Positions 20,059 to 28,955 of a stretch of 44,854 bases of DNA are shown one piece after another. The stretch comes from Mangrovicoccus ximenensis (GTDB lineage: Bacteria; Pseudomonadota; Alphaproteobacteria; Rhodobacterales; Rhodobacteraceae): contig NZ_QBKZ01000016.1 in the NCBI RefSeq assembly GCF_003056725.1, positions 456,874 through 501,727 of the forward strand, given 5' to 3'. The notes below the pieces were generated by a model, which made no database searches, was not told the origin of the DNA, and saw only the letters and a program-made list of their open reading frames with translations. Position 1 is the stretch's first letter, and every line of letters begins with the position of its first letter. The position numbers were made by a program, and so were the translations under genes.

Positions 20059-20103
20059 TGGATTCACAAAGTGAATCCTGGAGCATCTTTGTGCAGCAAG
20101 GCC
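20059..20103 (-). repeat. Inverted copy of the IS5-type end
   Basis: Reverse complement reads GGCCTTGCTGCACAAAG ... GATTCACTTTGTGAATCCA, about 39/45 identical to 14453-14497. It abuts the truncated 5' end of the beta-helix gene. There is no transposase next to it, so it is either the right end of an element whose left end is at 14453, or the remains of a second copy. Confidence 0.75.
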
Positions 20104-20579
20104 TGCCGGGAGTGGACCGCCGCCCATCGCGGCCCGGCCCGATGGCGCAACGATGGCGATCGGCAGGAGAGGCCGCATGGCCATTCCGAACGTCGAAGTT
20201 GCCGGGGCTGCCGGGCAATCCGGGTCGCGTGCGGGCTGACCTCGGTCGATGCCGTCGATGTGCCGGCTGGATTGGCCATGGCTTGCGCAATAATCCCGGG
20301 ATATCCGTTCGGAGTTGCCGGTGCGGTGCCACGGGGGGCGGCCTCGATGGGTGGCGTAGCGGAAGGTCATCGAAGGCAGGCGGCTCGCCGCGGCACCAAA
20401 TGTCTGCATTCTCAGTCCGGCAATCGCCCGCCGCCCGCCGGATGCAAAAAACTGGCTGTCTTCGCCATCCGTCTCAGAGCGGCCGGCCAGAGGCAATCCG
20501 GCGGATCGGCAGGCGGAGGGCGCGCCGCGGAACCTCGGGGGCGTGCTGCAGGAAGGCTCCGGAAGGGGCGCCGCTTGGC
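20104..20579. other. No gene recognised
   Basis: GC-rich sequence between the IS end and the lytic transglycosylase stop. Frames are open on both strands but carry no ribosome site or family motif; probably element debris. Confidence 0.5.
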
Positions 20580-21743
20580 TCAGAGCCGGTTCAGCAGCTC
20601 GCGCGTCGGCCAGGCATCGGCCGGGAAGCCCAGCCGGACCTGTTCCTTCTGCACCGCTTCGCGGGTCTTCTTGCCGAGGATGCCGTCGATGCCGCCGACG
20701 TCATGGCCGCGTGCCACAAGTTTCCGCTGGAGCGCCTGCATTTCGGCAGCCGACAGCCCCGGCGCCGGATTGCCTGCCGCGAAGACCTGCGCGCCCTCCA
20801 GCCGGGTCGCGAAATAGGCGGCGGTGGTGACGTAGACGAAGCTCTTGTTCCACTCGAAGAGCACGTTGAAATTCGGATAGGCGAGGAAGGCCGGCCCGTT
20901 GCGGCCCTCGGGCAGCAGGAGCGAGGCGGGCAGGGCGGGGAGGCTGCCCTGGCGCGGCCGCACGCCCATCGCCGCCCACTCGCGGGTGGAATAGCTGTGG
21001 TCGAGGCCCGAGCGGCGCCAATCGAGGCCGGAGGGCACGGTGACTTCCTGCAGCCAGGGCTCGTTCGGCCGCCAGCCGATCGACCGCAGCATCTTCGCGC
21101 CGGAATAGAGCGCGTCGACCGAAGATCCCTTCAGGTCGACATGGCCGTTGCCGTCGCCGTCGACGCCGTTTTCGAGGATGTCCATCGGCAGCATCTGCAC
21201 CTGGCCGATTTCCCCGGCCCAGGCGCCGGTGCTGCGCACGGGGTCGAAATCGCCGCGCTCGAACAGGGTCAGGGCGGCGAAGACCTGCGGGCGGAACAGC
21301 TCGGGGCGGCGGCAGTCATGCGACAGCGTCAGGAGCGCATTGAGCGTGTTGAAATCGCCCTGGACCTGGCCGTAATCGGTCTCCAGCGCCCAGAAGGCCA
21401 GCAGGACGCCGCGCGACACCCCGTATTGCCGTTCGATCGCGGCGAAGGTCGAGGCATGGCGCTGCGCGTTGCGCTGGCCGTTCTGGATGCGGTTGGCGCT
21501 GATCACGCGGCGGGCGAAATCGGTGAAATTCATCCGGAAGATGCCCTGCGACCGGTCGGCCTTGAGCACGCGCTGGTCCTGCCGCGCATTGGCGAGGAAG
21601 CGGTCGACATTGGCCGCGGAATGGCCGCGCTTCACGGCCTCCTGCTTGATGCCGCCGAGGAAGGAGGAAAAGCTGCCGCCGCATTGGGCCTGGGCGGTTC
21701 CGGCGGCAAGCGCGAGGCAGAGAGGAAGAAGGGCGTTGCGCAT
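20580..21743 (-). CDS. Lytic murein transglycosylase, MltB family, with peptidoglycan-binding domain
   Basis: 387 residues. It starts MRNALLPLCLALAAGTAQAQ, a signal peptide without the lipobox of E. coli MltB, so the enzyme is probably soluble in the periplasm. The catalytic SLT domain contains FWALETDYG with the acid Glu at residue 121 (family GVET-YG), LTLFERGDF, GAWAGEIGQVQMLP and a DGNGHVDLKGSS segment. The C-terminal ~60 residues are a PG_binding_1 domain (LQRKLVARGHDVGGIDGILGKKTREAV). It cleaves the MurNAc-GlcNAc bond of peptidoglycan with 1,6-anhydro ring formation. The gene follows the cobD fragment by 54 bases on the same strand. Confidence 0.92.
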   Translation of the reverse strand: MRNALLPLCLALAAGTAQAQCGGSFSSFLGGIKQEAVKRGHSAANVDRFLANARQDQRVLKADRSQGIFRMNFTDFARRVISANRIQNGQRNAQRHASTFAAIERQYGVSRGVLLAFWALETDYGQVQGDFNTLNALLTLSHDCRRPELFRPQVFAALTLFERGDFDPVRSTGAWAGEIGQVQMLPMDILENGVDGDGNGHVDLKGSSVDALYSGAKMLRSIGWRPNEPWLQEVTVPSGLDWRRSGLDHSYSTREWAAMGVRPRQGSLPALPASLLLPEGRNGPAFLAYPNFNVLFEWNKSFVYVTTAAYFATRLEGAQVFAAGNPAPGLSAAEMQALQRKLVARGHDVGGIDGILGKKTREAVQKEQVRLGFPADAWPTRELLNRL

Positions 21744-21797
21744 CTGGGGCTCCTTGGTCCGGACCTGCCCCCGTCTACCACGGCCGGGCCGGGGGCG

Positions 21798-22040
21798 TCA
21801 CCGCATAGCTGGGGCGAGCGCCGCGATGAGCAAGGCCAGGCCGAGCAGCGCAGCCCAGACCCGCCAGAGAAGCCCGACCGAGGCGTCGATCTCGTCCGCG
21901 CCGATCCCGCGCCGCCCCTCGGGGTTCACATAGGGATAGTCGCGCATCTGGCCGTCATAGCTGCGCGGCCCCGACAGCGCGATGCCGAGCGCGCGCGAGG
22001 CGGCGGCCTCGGGCCAGCCGGCATTGGCACCGGCTTCCGG
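21798..22040 (-). pseudogene. cobD: Adenosylcobinamide-phosphate synthase (CobD/CbiB), C-terminal fragment
   Basis: The last ~80 codons encode [20 protein letters not shown], then [17 protein letters not shown] and a closing hydrophobic helix. NAGWPEAA with ALG and a GPRSYDG segment is the conserved C-terminal block of CobD/CbiB, the cobalamin-pathway membrane enzyme that attaches aminopropanol phosphate to cobyrinate. Upstream of about 22040 the family sequence (normally [10 protein letters not shown] preceded by membrane helices) is replaced by unrelated GC-rich DNA, so the N-terminal ~220 residues are gone. The natural stop is kept at 21798. Confidence 0.7.
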
Positions 22041-22619
22041 TCCGTCCGGTCGCGATCCGCGGCCGGGCGTCCTGCACGCCGCCGGATCGCGTCTTTCGCG
22101 CGGCGGGGCAGGTCCATCGCGTCCTGCCCCGGCCCGGACGAAGCCATCTCGCGGACGGGATGCCAAATCAGCCCGCGTGGCGGGCGTACTCCTCCAGGGG
22201 AGGTCAAGCTGCCGCCTCCATTCCGCGTGCAGACACGGCCGCGACCGGTGCGGCCCTGGCGTCCGGAGGTCCGGGGGCAGGAACAGGATACGCTGGGCGG
22301 GGTTCCGCTGCTCATGCGGCCCGCCGGATCATCCGGAGCGCTGTCCCGCACTCACCGCAAGGGCACGGCCTGAGCGGATGCTGCAGGGCAGGCCTCTTTC
22401 GGGGCCGGACCGTTGCGGCAGACGGGAATGGCCGCCAAGGCGCGGCGCGCGCTGGCCGCCCGCAGGGAGCGCAGGCCAATACGCAGTGGCGGCGGCGCGC
22501 GTGGACCGGCCATTCCGGCGCCGGGGCGGAGCAGAGAGGGGCTTGGTTTGCCGGGACGGAGTCAGGGCTTTTACAGAGTGGTTTCCGCGTCGGTTGCGCC
22601 GCCGCCGTGCCAGGCGGCG
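22041..22619. other. No gene recognised
   Basis: Sequence between the broken cobD end and an IS3 relic. No frame shows a family motif or a credible start. It presumably includes the breakpoint that removed the cobD 5' part. Confidence 0.45.
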
Positions 22620-23345
22620 GCGGAGTGAAGCAGGCTTCATCCGGCGTTCTGCCGCTATGCGGTGAATCGGGACGCCCCCTGTTGTGGAAGGCGATGCATC
22701 CGGCCCTGCCGGATCGGGCTTGGGAAGCGCAGGCAGACCTCCCCGCATATGATGTTCCGCCACAGCCTTTCGGCGAAGGCGCAGCCGCGCTGCGCACCCG
22801 TTCCATCCATGCTGATTTTGATCTCGCGGGCGGCCAAGGCCTCGACGGCGTCGATGGAGGTGATTGGCTGCCCCGGCCGCTGCCGGGGACCTCCGGCTGG
22901 CCGTGTTTCGCCAAGGCCTCCCCGAGCGCTTCGCGGCCGGAGCCCGCGTCCGGCGCTGTGGATCCCGCCGCGCCAAGATACGGCGTGCGGCCCAGCCGGT
23001 CGCCGCCGCGAGGCACGCGAAGCACCGCGCCATCGGTGCGTCCCTGATATCCATCGTCCAGACGTGGGTGGGACGCGTGATCGGCGGGGGCGGCCGCAAG
23101 TGCGGACATATCTTGCTGCCCGGCATCGGCCTTGAAGCGCCGGGCTGTCGTTGGAGCGCCTCAAGGTCCATGCGTTTCCCGAGGAAGGCGGCATGCCGGT
23201 GCCCCGTCACGTCCCCCCTTCCGGGACCGGCAATCGCGCATTCGGCGGCCCGCGACCGGGAGCTCCATCCGGCAACGGCCGATCCGTTGCATCAGCGGCA
23301 GTCCGGCATCTGTGGTCGGTCGTGACGCGCAGCAGGGGCGGCCGC
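22620..23345 (-). pseudogene. IS3-family transposase (OrfB) relic
   Basis: Read on the minus strand, pieces of IS3 OrfB appear in order but in shifting frames. LMQRIGRCRMELPVAGRRM (family LM-RIDELHLELPFAGSRM) and METHG-like RETHGPRGAP come first, then DLEALQRQPGASRP, THVWTMDIRDAPMARCFACL (the first catalytic Asp in WTMDI), GEALAKHGQPEV, IKISMDGTGAQRGCAFAERL (family ISMDGKG-W-DNVFVERLW) and finally PHSGRTPDEACF. Several frameshifts and substitutions, including loss of the second catalytic region's D-GSQFTS, mean it is inactive. OrfA is not recognised. Confidence 0.75.
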
Positions 23346-24253
23346 GGCCGATCTCGGGCACTTTTGTCGGCCGCGGCTCAGCGCCGGGGTCCGGCCGATC
23401 ATCTTCCTGCGCTCTGCCGCAGTCCTGTCTTGCGGGGCGCGTCGGCCACGGAACCGCACTCCAGCGTCCTCACGTCCGCCGCCGGTCCGGCCTTCCCATC
23501 TGGTGCCTCGCCGAACAGGCCGGCTGCTCCGTGCGGGGCCCGATCCCGCGACTGGGTGATCCGGTTCGAATGCGGGCCGAAATCCTGCGCCAGCGCGGCG
23601 CGTGTTCGGACTCTTGCGCGCCCCCGCTGGGGCCACGGTCCCCCTCGCTGTCGCCGTCGATCGAAGCTGCCTTTGCCTTGGTCGCCGGGCCGTGTATCCG
23701 GTGCAGCCGTCCTGAATGGAGAGTCTTCCCGCGCGCAGCATCATGCCGGGCTGCGCGGCAAAACGACCTGGCCAGGCTGTCCGGATTTCAGGAGCCACCG
23801 CTCCGGATGCGGTTCCGGGGAGCCTTTGCCGGGGAATGCGCTGACAGCCTGCCGGTCTTCCTGGCGGCTTCGGTTCTGCCCGAATGCCTCGGGCAGGCGC
23901 CGCCATGCCTTTGCCCCGGCCACCCTCTCATTGGGGCGACCGCTGTGCCGCTGCCGTCCTCGCCTCTTTCCGCAGTTCCGCAGGGACTCGGGCCTCCCGG
24001 ACCGGGAAAGGACCGCATGGCGTCGCCCTTTGCCAGTCGCCGATGCAGCGGGAATGGTCCCGAGCATGCCCTCGGCGCCTTGCCATCCGGATCAGGCAGG
24101 TGGCCGGACAACATGCAAGCGCGCAGCAGCAGCGCACCTCCGGCGCCGGGGCCGCCCGGAGGGCGGGGTCCGTGTCCGTGACGTCCGGACCGCGTTCGCC
24201 GACCCGCTGCCCTGCGGGGAACCGCCTGTTCCTCTGCTGTCCGGAGCTGTGCC
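23346..24253. other. No gene recognised; decayed sequence before the guanidine-hydrolase-like gene
   Basis: About 900 bases with long open frames on both strands that are Arg/Pro/Ala-rich artefacts of high GC. No motif, ribosome site or RNA element (including a guanidine riboswitch) could be recognised. Confidence 0.45.
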
Positions 24254-25522
24254 GTGCCAGTTCCGTTGGCCGCGCTCCGCCATCAGGAGGCCTTTCCCGG
24301 CATCCTGCCGGTGGTGCCCGGTCGCCGCTTGGCGCGCGGCCGGCGCGCCCATCATCCGGACCTGAGCAAGCTGCTGGGCTGGCAGGCGATGCAGAAGGAG
24401 GCCGAGCTGCCCGAGGGCCGCTGGGACGAGGAGCGCCGCTGGGCGCTGCGCATGGGCCTGACCGGCGCCGACAGCATCGAGGACAAGTCGATCCCGACCT
24501 TCGCACGGGGCGAGCTGCCGCATTTCGCGGGCATCAACACCTTCCTCAAGGCGCCCTATGCCGAGGACGTCACCGAGGTCCAGCATTACGATGCCACCGT
24601 GCTGGGCATCCCCTTCGACGGCGGCACGACCTACCGGCCCGGCACCCGCTTCGGACCGCAGGGCGTGCGCAAGATCTCGGCGCTCTACACGCCCTACAAC
24701 TACGAAATCGGGGTGGATCTGCGCGAGCAGATGACGCTCTGCGACGCGGGCGACGTCTTCACCATCCCGGCGAATATCGAGAAGAGCTTCGACCAGATCT
24801 CCCGCGCGGTCAGCCACGTGTTCAGCTCGGGCAGCTTCCCGATCATGATCGGCGGCGACCATTCGATCGGCTTCCCCTGCGTGCGCGGCATCGCCGAATG
24901 CACCTCGAAGCGGATCGGCATCGTCCATTTCGACCGCCATGCCGACATCCAGGAAAAGGACCTGGACGAGCGGATGCACACCACGCCCTGGTTCCATTCC
25001 ACGAACCTGCCGAACGTGCCGGCGGTCAACCTGGTGCAGGTCGGCATCGGCGGCTGGCAGGTGCCGCGCGAGGCGGTGAAGGTCGCCCGAGAGCGCCAGA
25101 CCAACATCATCACCATGTCCGACATGGAGAAGATGGGCATCGACAGGACCGCCGAGATGGCGCTGGAGATGGCCTGGAAGGACGCCGACATGGTCTACAT
25201 GTCCTTCGACATCGACAGCATCGATTGCGGCTTCGTCCCCGGCACCGGCTGGCCGGAACCGGGCGGCTTCCTGCCGCGCGAGGCGCTGGCGCTGGCCTCC
25301 AAGGTCGCCGCCGAAGGGCTCTGCGGGATGGAACTGGTCGAGGTCTCGCCGCCCTATGACACGTCCGACATCACCGCGCTGATGGGCACCCGCGTGATCG
25401 TCGACGTGCTGGGGGCGATGGTCTCGAACGGCACGCTCGGCAAGCACAAGCGCCATATCGACAAGCCGGTCAGCATTCCGCACGGCGAATTCACCGGCAA
25501 CCGCTGGTCGAACAAGCCGTGA
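24254..25522 (+). CDS. gdmH: Ureohydrolase of the Ni-dependent guanidine hydrolase (GdmH) type
   Basis: Up to 422 residues from a GTG at 24254; family-like sequence begins around DLSKLLGWQAMQKEAELPEG, so the real start is uncertain (an ATG at 24386 is another option) and the extreme N-terminus may be lost. Arginase-fold metal ligands are all present: GGDHSIG, HFDRHADIQ and SFDIDSID. Segments ELPHFAGINTF, GTTYRPGTRFGPQGVRKIS, DLDERMHTTPWFH, LVQVGIGGWQVPR and PGTGWPEPGGFLPRE match the subgroup containing Synechocystis Sll1077, described as a nickel-dependent guanidine hydrolase, rather than classic agmatinase. Two genes follow at 21 and -4 bases: a His-rich protein and a mini-protein, consistent with nickel handling. 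Guanidine as substrate is inferred; agmatine or another guanidino compound remains possible. Confidence 0.7.
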   Translation: MPVPLAALRHQEAFPGILPVVPGRRLARGRRAHHPDLSKLLGWQAMQKEAELPEGRWDEERRWALRMGLTGADSIEDKSIPTFARGELPHFAGINTFLKAPYAEDVTEVQHYDATVLGIPFDGGTTYRPGTRFGPQGVRKISALYTPYNYEIGVDLREQMTLCDAGDVFTIPANIEKSFDQISRAVSHVFSSGSFPIMIGGDHSIGFPCVRGIAECTSKRIGIVHFDRHADIQEKDLDERMHTTPWFHSTNLPNVPAVNLVQVGIGGWQVPREAVKVARERQTNIITMSDMEKMGIDRTAEMALEMAWKDADMVYMSFDIDSIDCGFVPGTGWPEPGGFLPREALALASKVAAEGLCGMELVEVSPPYDTSDITALMGTRVIVDVLGAMVSNGTLGKHKRHIDKPVSIPHGEFTGNRWSNKP

Positions 25523-25543
25523 CGCCGCCGAAAGGAGACCGCC

Positions 25544-26002
25544 ATGCCGCATGACCACCCGCACGGGCATCATCACCCCCATGATCACGGGCACAGCCAC
25601 GGCCCGGGCCACAACCATGCCGATGCCGACCACCTGCACAGCCACATGCATGATGGGGACCAGGCGGCCGACCTTCAGGTGCTGGCCGCGCAGTTCATCG
25701 ACGGCTTCGTGCAGGCGGCGGACAAGCAGGCCTATCTGCGGCTCGCGGGCGTGCCGTTCGAGAAGCCGGGCATCGGCGGGCCGGCCGCGCTGAAGCTCGT
25801 CGATGTCGAGCTGAAGACCGAATGGCAGGTCGGCACCGCCTCGCCCTCCTTCGGCTCGCGCGAACTCAGCTATCTGCCCTTTCCGGGGCAGATGATCACC
25901 GAGCGCACCAACATGGCGCTCATCTACGTGTCCATGGACGAGAAGGTCGTCACCGATCTCCGCGACGTCCTCAAATCCCGCATGACGGAGCTGTCCCGAT
26001 GA
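25544..26002 (+). CDS. His-rich protein, putative nickel chaperone of the ureohydrolase operon
   Basis: 152 residues. The start at 25544 has AGGAG seven bases upstream. The first 36 residues contain 16 histidines (MPHDHPHGHHHPHDHGHSHG ...), resembling the metal-storage tracts of UreE and HypB. The rest (about 45-152) is a compact soluble domain with FIDGFVQAADKQAYLRLAGV, LVDVELKTEWQVGTA, RELSYLPFPG and MALIYVSMDEKVVTDL, with no recognised family. It directly follows the guanidine-hydrolase-like gene and overlaps the next gene by ATGA. The known guanidine hydrolase needs HypA/HypB-like partners; neither is here, so this protein is a candidate replacement. Function is inferred from composition and context. 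Confidence 0.7.
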   Translation: MPHDHPHGHHHPHDHGHSHGPGHNHADADHLHSHMHDGDQAADLQVLAAQFIDGFVQAADKQAYLRLAGVPFEKPGIGGPAALKLVDVELKTEWQVGTASPSFGSRELSYLPFPGQMITERTNMALIYVSMDEKVVTDLRDVLKSRMTELSR

Positions 26003-26154
26003 AATGCCTTGCCTCCCTCGCCGCCCTGCTGGCGGCCTCCCCTGCCTTCGCCCATACCGGCGATGCGCTGCACATGAACCCGCATGGCGGCGGGCTGGCC
26101 GTCGTGGCGCTCGCCGCTGCCGCGGGCGGCATCGCCTTGCTGCTGAGGCGCTGA
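25999..26154 (+). CDS. 51-residue secreted/membrane mini-protein
   Basis: MKCLASLAALLAASPAFA is a signal peptide with likely cleavage before HTGDAL. The mature part is a short His-containing segment (HTGDALHMNPHGGG) followed by one hydrophobic helix (LAVVALAAAAGGIALLL) and RR. It overlaps the His-rich gene by 4 bases (ATGA) with GGAG upstream, so it is translationally coupled. Small Rhodobacterales proteins of this layout exist without known function. A periplasmic metal-binding anchor is a possible role, but this is speculation. Confidence 0.6.
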   Translation: MKCLASLAALLAASPAFAHTGDALHMNPHGGGLAVVALAAAAGGIALLLRR

Positions 26155-26239
26155 GCGCCCCGCCTGCGTCGCCGTGCCGGCTTCTGCGGGCGCGGCGGCG
26201 CGCCGATGATTTCCCAATGGTCAAGAGGGGAGAGGGCAG

Positions 26240-26577
26240 GTGGCGCAACCGGCAATTCTCTGGGTGATCGTCCGCGGCAGCTTCGACAATGCCGGGCCGC
26301 TGAAATGGCTGCGGCTCGGCAACGGCCAGATCCCCGAGGCGTTCCGGGCGCATGTCGAAAGCCTTGCCGCGGGATCGAAGGCCATCGTGCCCGACCTGGA
26401 GATGGGCTTCCTCAGCACCGCCGCGCCGCAGGAGGTCGCGGCCGTCCTGTCGCGCCAGATCGGCGCGGCCTTCGCCGCGGGCAATGACGCCGGACAGCCC
26501 TTCGGCGAGGTCCGCATCGCGGCCTACAGCGCCGGGGCGCCGATCCTGCGCTATGCGCTGGCAAGGGGCCGGGGCCC
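26240..26577 (+). pseudogene. Alpha/beta-hydrolase-like protein, N-terminal fragment
   Basis: The GTG start at 26240 follows GGGGAGAGGG. About 113 residues read ILWVIVRGSFDNAGPLKWL, then VRIAAYSAGAPILRYALARG. AYSAG fits a nucleophile-elbow (A/G-x-S-x-G) placed after a predicted beta strand, so an esterase/lipase-like fold is plausible. The homologous-looking part stops at about 26577, where the sequence passes into the middle of a glycosyltransferase in a different frame. No C-terminal half is present. Confidence 0.45.
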
Positions 26578-27363
26578 GCGGGCCGCTCGCTGGAGCCGGT
26601 GGCGCGCAAGGCCGGGGAGTACCGCGCCTGGCGCGAGCTGAACCTGGCGCTGCTGAACCGCTTCGACAGCCACATGTGCGTGTCGCAGCTGGTGGCCGAC
26701 ACAATCACCGGGCTGGGGATGCTGCCGCACAAGGTGCATGTCACGCCCCTCGGGATGGACCTGCACGCCACGCCCGCGCAGATGAGCAAGCGCGCCGCGG
26801 CGAAACCCGCGCGCGACCGGCTGCGGCTCTCGTTCATCGGCTACGGCATTCCCTCGAAGGGCCTGCCCTTCATCACCGAGGCGCTGATGAAGGCCGACCT
26901 GCCGGTACTGAAGGAAAAGGCCGAGCTGGTGATCTATGCCCGGCTCGGCGAGCATGACATGCTGAAGCTGGCGCCGCTGACCGAGCGCTTTGCCGATGTC
27001 CGCGTCGTGCAGGGCTACGAACGCAAGGACCTGGCGAAGATCGCCGGGGATATCGACCTGAACATCGTGCCCTCGATCTGGCGCGAGACCTACAACCAGG
27101 TCGCCTACGAGCTGCTGTGTCTCGGGACGCCGTCGCTGCTGTCCTCGACAGTCGGTCTCGGCATGTTCTACGGTGGCCATCCGGAATTCGTGTTCCGTTC
27201 GGGCAGCCAGGCAGATTTCGCTGAAAGGCTCGGACGGATCGTTGAAACCCCGCACCTGCTGACGGAATTCTGGCGCAATCCGCCGGAGCTCCCGAGCATG
27301 GACCAACATATCGCGACGGCCCTCACGGCGATGCAGGGCGGCAAGAGGAATGAAGCAGCATGA
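26578..27363 (+). pseudogene. Family 4 glycosyltransferase, C-terminal part
   Basis: About 260 residues of a GT-B glycosyltransferase. The end of the N-domain is seen (LLNRFDSHMCVSQLVADTI), then the GT4 C-domain with KVHVTPLGMDLHATP, LRLSFIGYGIPSKGLPFI, VVQGYERKDLAKIAGDIDL and the E-x7-E sugar-nucleotide motif in PSIWRETYNQVAYELLCLGTP. The N-terminal acceptor domain is missing: upstream of 26578 the frame enters hydrolase-like sequence. A GTG at 26599 gives an open frame, but the product would be about half a transferase. The stop overlaps the sulfotransferase start (ATGA), so the two formed one unit, probably for a sulfated glycan. Confidence 0.75.
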
Positions 27364-27989
27364 GCAGAACCTCGGCATTGATTGTCAAAGGCACCCCCCG
27401 CACCGAGGGACCGCGGACCTACATCGTCTTCGGCGACATGCGCGGGGGCACCACGATGATCGGCGGAGTCATGCGCGCGCTCGGCGTGTTCATGGGCGAG
27501 AACATCAACGAGGACAACCAGGAGAGCTTCCAGTTCAACGGTCCCTCGGTCCAGGACATGCGCGACTCGATCGACGCCAACAACCAGAACCACCAGGTCT
27601 GGGGCTGGAAATTCCCGCATGCCGCCGACTATCTCGACCATGTCTGGGACAAGATCCGCAATCCGCACCTGGTCTGCGTGTTCCGCGATCCGGTCTCGAA
27701 CGGGCGGGGCTGGAACCGCTGGCATCCGATCGGCCAGATCCAGGCCGTGCAGCAATGCCTGCTGCGCCAGCAGAAGAACCTGAACCTGATCGCGCTCCGG
27801 AACTGCCCCTCGATCCTGATCTCCTACGAGAAGGCCGAGCGCCACAAGGCGGAGTTCCTCGCCGAGTTCTCCGAGGTCCTCGGCATCGAGCCGAACCACG
27901 AGCGCTTCGATTTCCGAGGCTTCATGGCGGCCGAGAGCTACAAGAAGCTGTCGGACTACACGCTGGACCCCGCGGCCCAGCCCGAGTGA
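27360..27989 (+). CDS. Sulfotransferase family protein
   Basis: 209 residues. The start overlaps the glycosyltransferase stop. The N-terminal FGDMRGGTTMIGGVMRALGV has the layout of the 5'-phosphosulfate-binding loop of PAPS-dependent sulfotransferases (R-x-G-T-T/S), followed by FMGENINEDNQ. CVFRDPVSNG resembles the 3'-phosphate-binding motif (FRDP). The product is cytoplasmic, with no membrane segment. It presumably transfers sulfate from PAPS to a carbohydrate made with the partner glycosyltransferase. It is shorter than NodH-type enzymes (about 240-300 residues), but both nucleotide motifs and a normal stop are present. Confidence 0.75.
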   Translation: MSRTSALIVKGTPRTEGPRTYIVFGDMRGGTTMIGGVMRALGVFMGENINEDNQESFQFNGPSVQDMRDSIDANNQNHQVWGWKFPHAADYLDHVWDKIRNPHLVCVFRDPVSNGRGWNRWHPIGQIQAVQQCLLRQQKNLNLIALRNCPSILISYEKAERHKAEFLAEFSEVLGIEPNHERFDFRGFMAAESYKKLSDYTLDPAAQPE

Positions 27990-27998
27990 TCCGGATGC

Positions 27999-28017
27999 GG
28001 CGCCCCTGCCGGGCGCC
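27999..28017. terminator. Hairpin between convergent genes
   Basis: GGCGCCC (27999-28005) and GGGCGCC (28011-28017), 5-base loop, between the stops of the sulfotransferase (plus) and the ureohydrolase (minus). It has no T-tract; a possible bidirectional terminator. Confidence 0.4.
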
Positions 28018-28032
28018 GCGCCTGCGCGGGGC

Positions 28033-28830
28033 TCAGCCCGCGGCCATCACGCAGAGGATCTCGTAGAGCAGCGAGGCGCCGAGCCAGGCGGTGGCGCTGC
28101 CCGCGTCGAAGGGCGGCGAGACCTCGACCAGATCCGCCCCAGCGAGCCGCACTCCCGCCAGTTCCCGCACCACCTGCAGCGCCTGGAAGCTGGTCGGACC
28201 GCCGACCTCGGGCGTGCCGGTTCCGGGCGCGAAGGCGGGGTCGACGAAATCGATGTCATAGCTGAGATAGGCGGGCTGCTGCCCGAGGATCTCGCGCGCC
28301 TCGGCCATCACGTCGGCGATGCCGCGGGCGAAGAATTCCTCGATGGTGATGATGCGGATGCCGGCGGCCTCGGCGAAGTCGCGGTCCTCGAAATCCCCGG
28401 CGGTGCCGCGGATGCCGATCTGGACCATGCGCTTCGGGTCGATCAGGCCTTCCTCGACGGCGCGGCGGAACGGCGTGCCATGGGTGTATTTCTCGCCGCC
28501 GAAATAGGCGTCGTTCAAGTCGGTATGGCTGTCGAACTGGAGGAAGCCGAGCGGGCCGTCCTTGGCCACCGCGCGCAGGATCGGCAGCGAGCTGAGATGG
28601 TCGCCGCCGGCGGTCAGCGGCCGGATGCCCTCTGCGAGGACCTTGCCGTAGAAGCCGGTGATCCGGTCCATGCTGTCCTGCAGGTTCGTCGGGTTCGGCG
28701 GCACGTCGCCCAGATCGGCGACATTCACCGTTTCGAAGGGGCGCAGCCCGGTGACGCCGTGCTGGGCGCGGATCATGGTCGAGGCGTCGCGCAGCGCCCG
28801 CGGCCCGTGGCGGGCGCCCGCGCGGTTGGT
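28033..28830 (-). pseudogene. Agmatinase/guanidino-acid hydrolase (SpeB-like), N-terminus missing
   Basis: About 265 codons of a second ureohydrolase, distinct from the one at 24254. Metal ligands are intact: AGGDHLSSLP, LQFDSHTDLND and SYDIDFVDPAFAPGTGTPE. Other family parts are NRAGARHGPRALRDASTMIR, YTHGTPFRRAVEEG, MVQIGIRG and ADLVEVSPPFD. Upstream of TTNRAGARHGP, where the family has about 50-60 residues ending in (D/G)GG-T, the sequence changes at about 28830 to unrelated DNA. The protein therefore lacks its first strand and helix and is probably non-functional. Members hydrolyse agmatine, guanidinobutyrate or similar compounds to urea plus amine; the subgroup cannot be fixed here. Confidence 0.85.
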
Positions 28831-28955
28831 GGTTGCGGCGCCGCCGCGTGCCCGGAGCGGGTTCCGGCCCCGCCTGCCATCCACGCAGGGGGGCGGCCGG
28901 TCCGGACCAATCCGGCCGGGCGGTGCCGGGCACAGCTGGAAATGGGGACAACATC

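Noticed and set aside
20091..22373. Plus-strand open frame of about 760 codons
   Set aside because: Opposite the MltB-type transglycosylase and the cobD fragment; no start signal or motif.
23346..24253. Guanidine riboswitch upstream of the guanidine-hydrolase-like gene
   Set aside because: I looked for conserved riboswitch stems and found none; the upstream DNA appears to be decayed element sequence.
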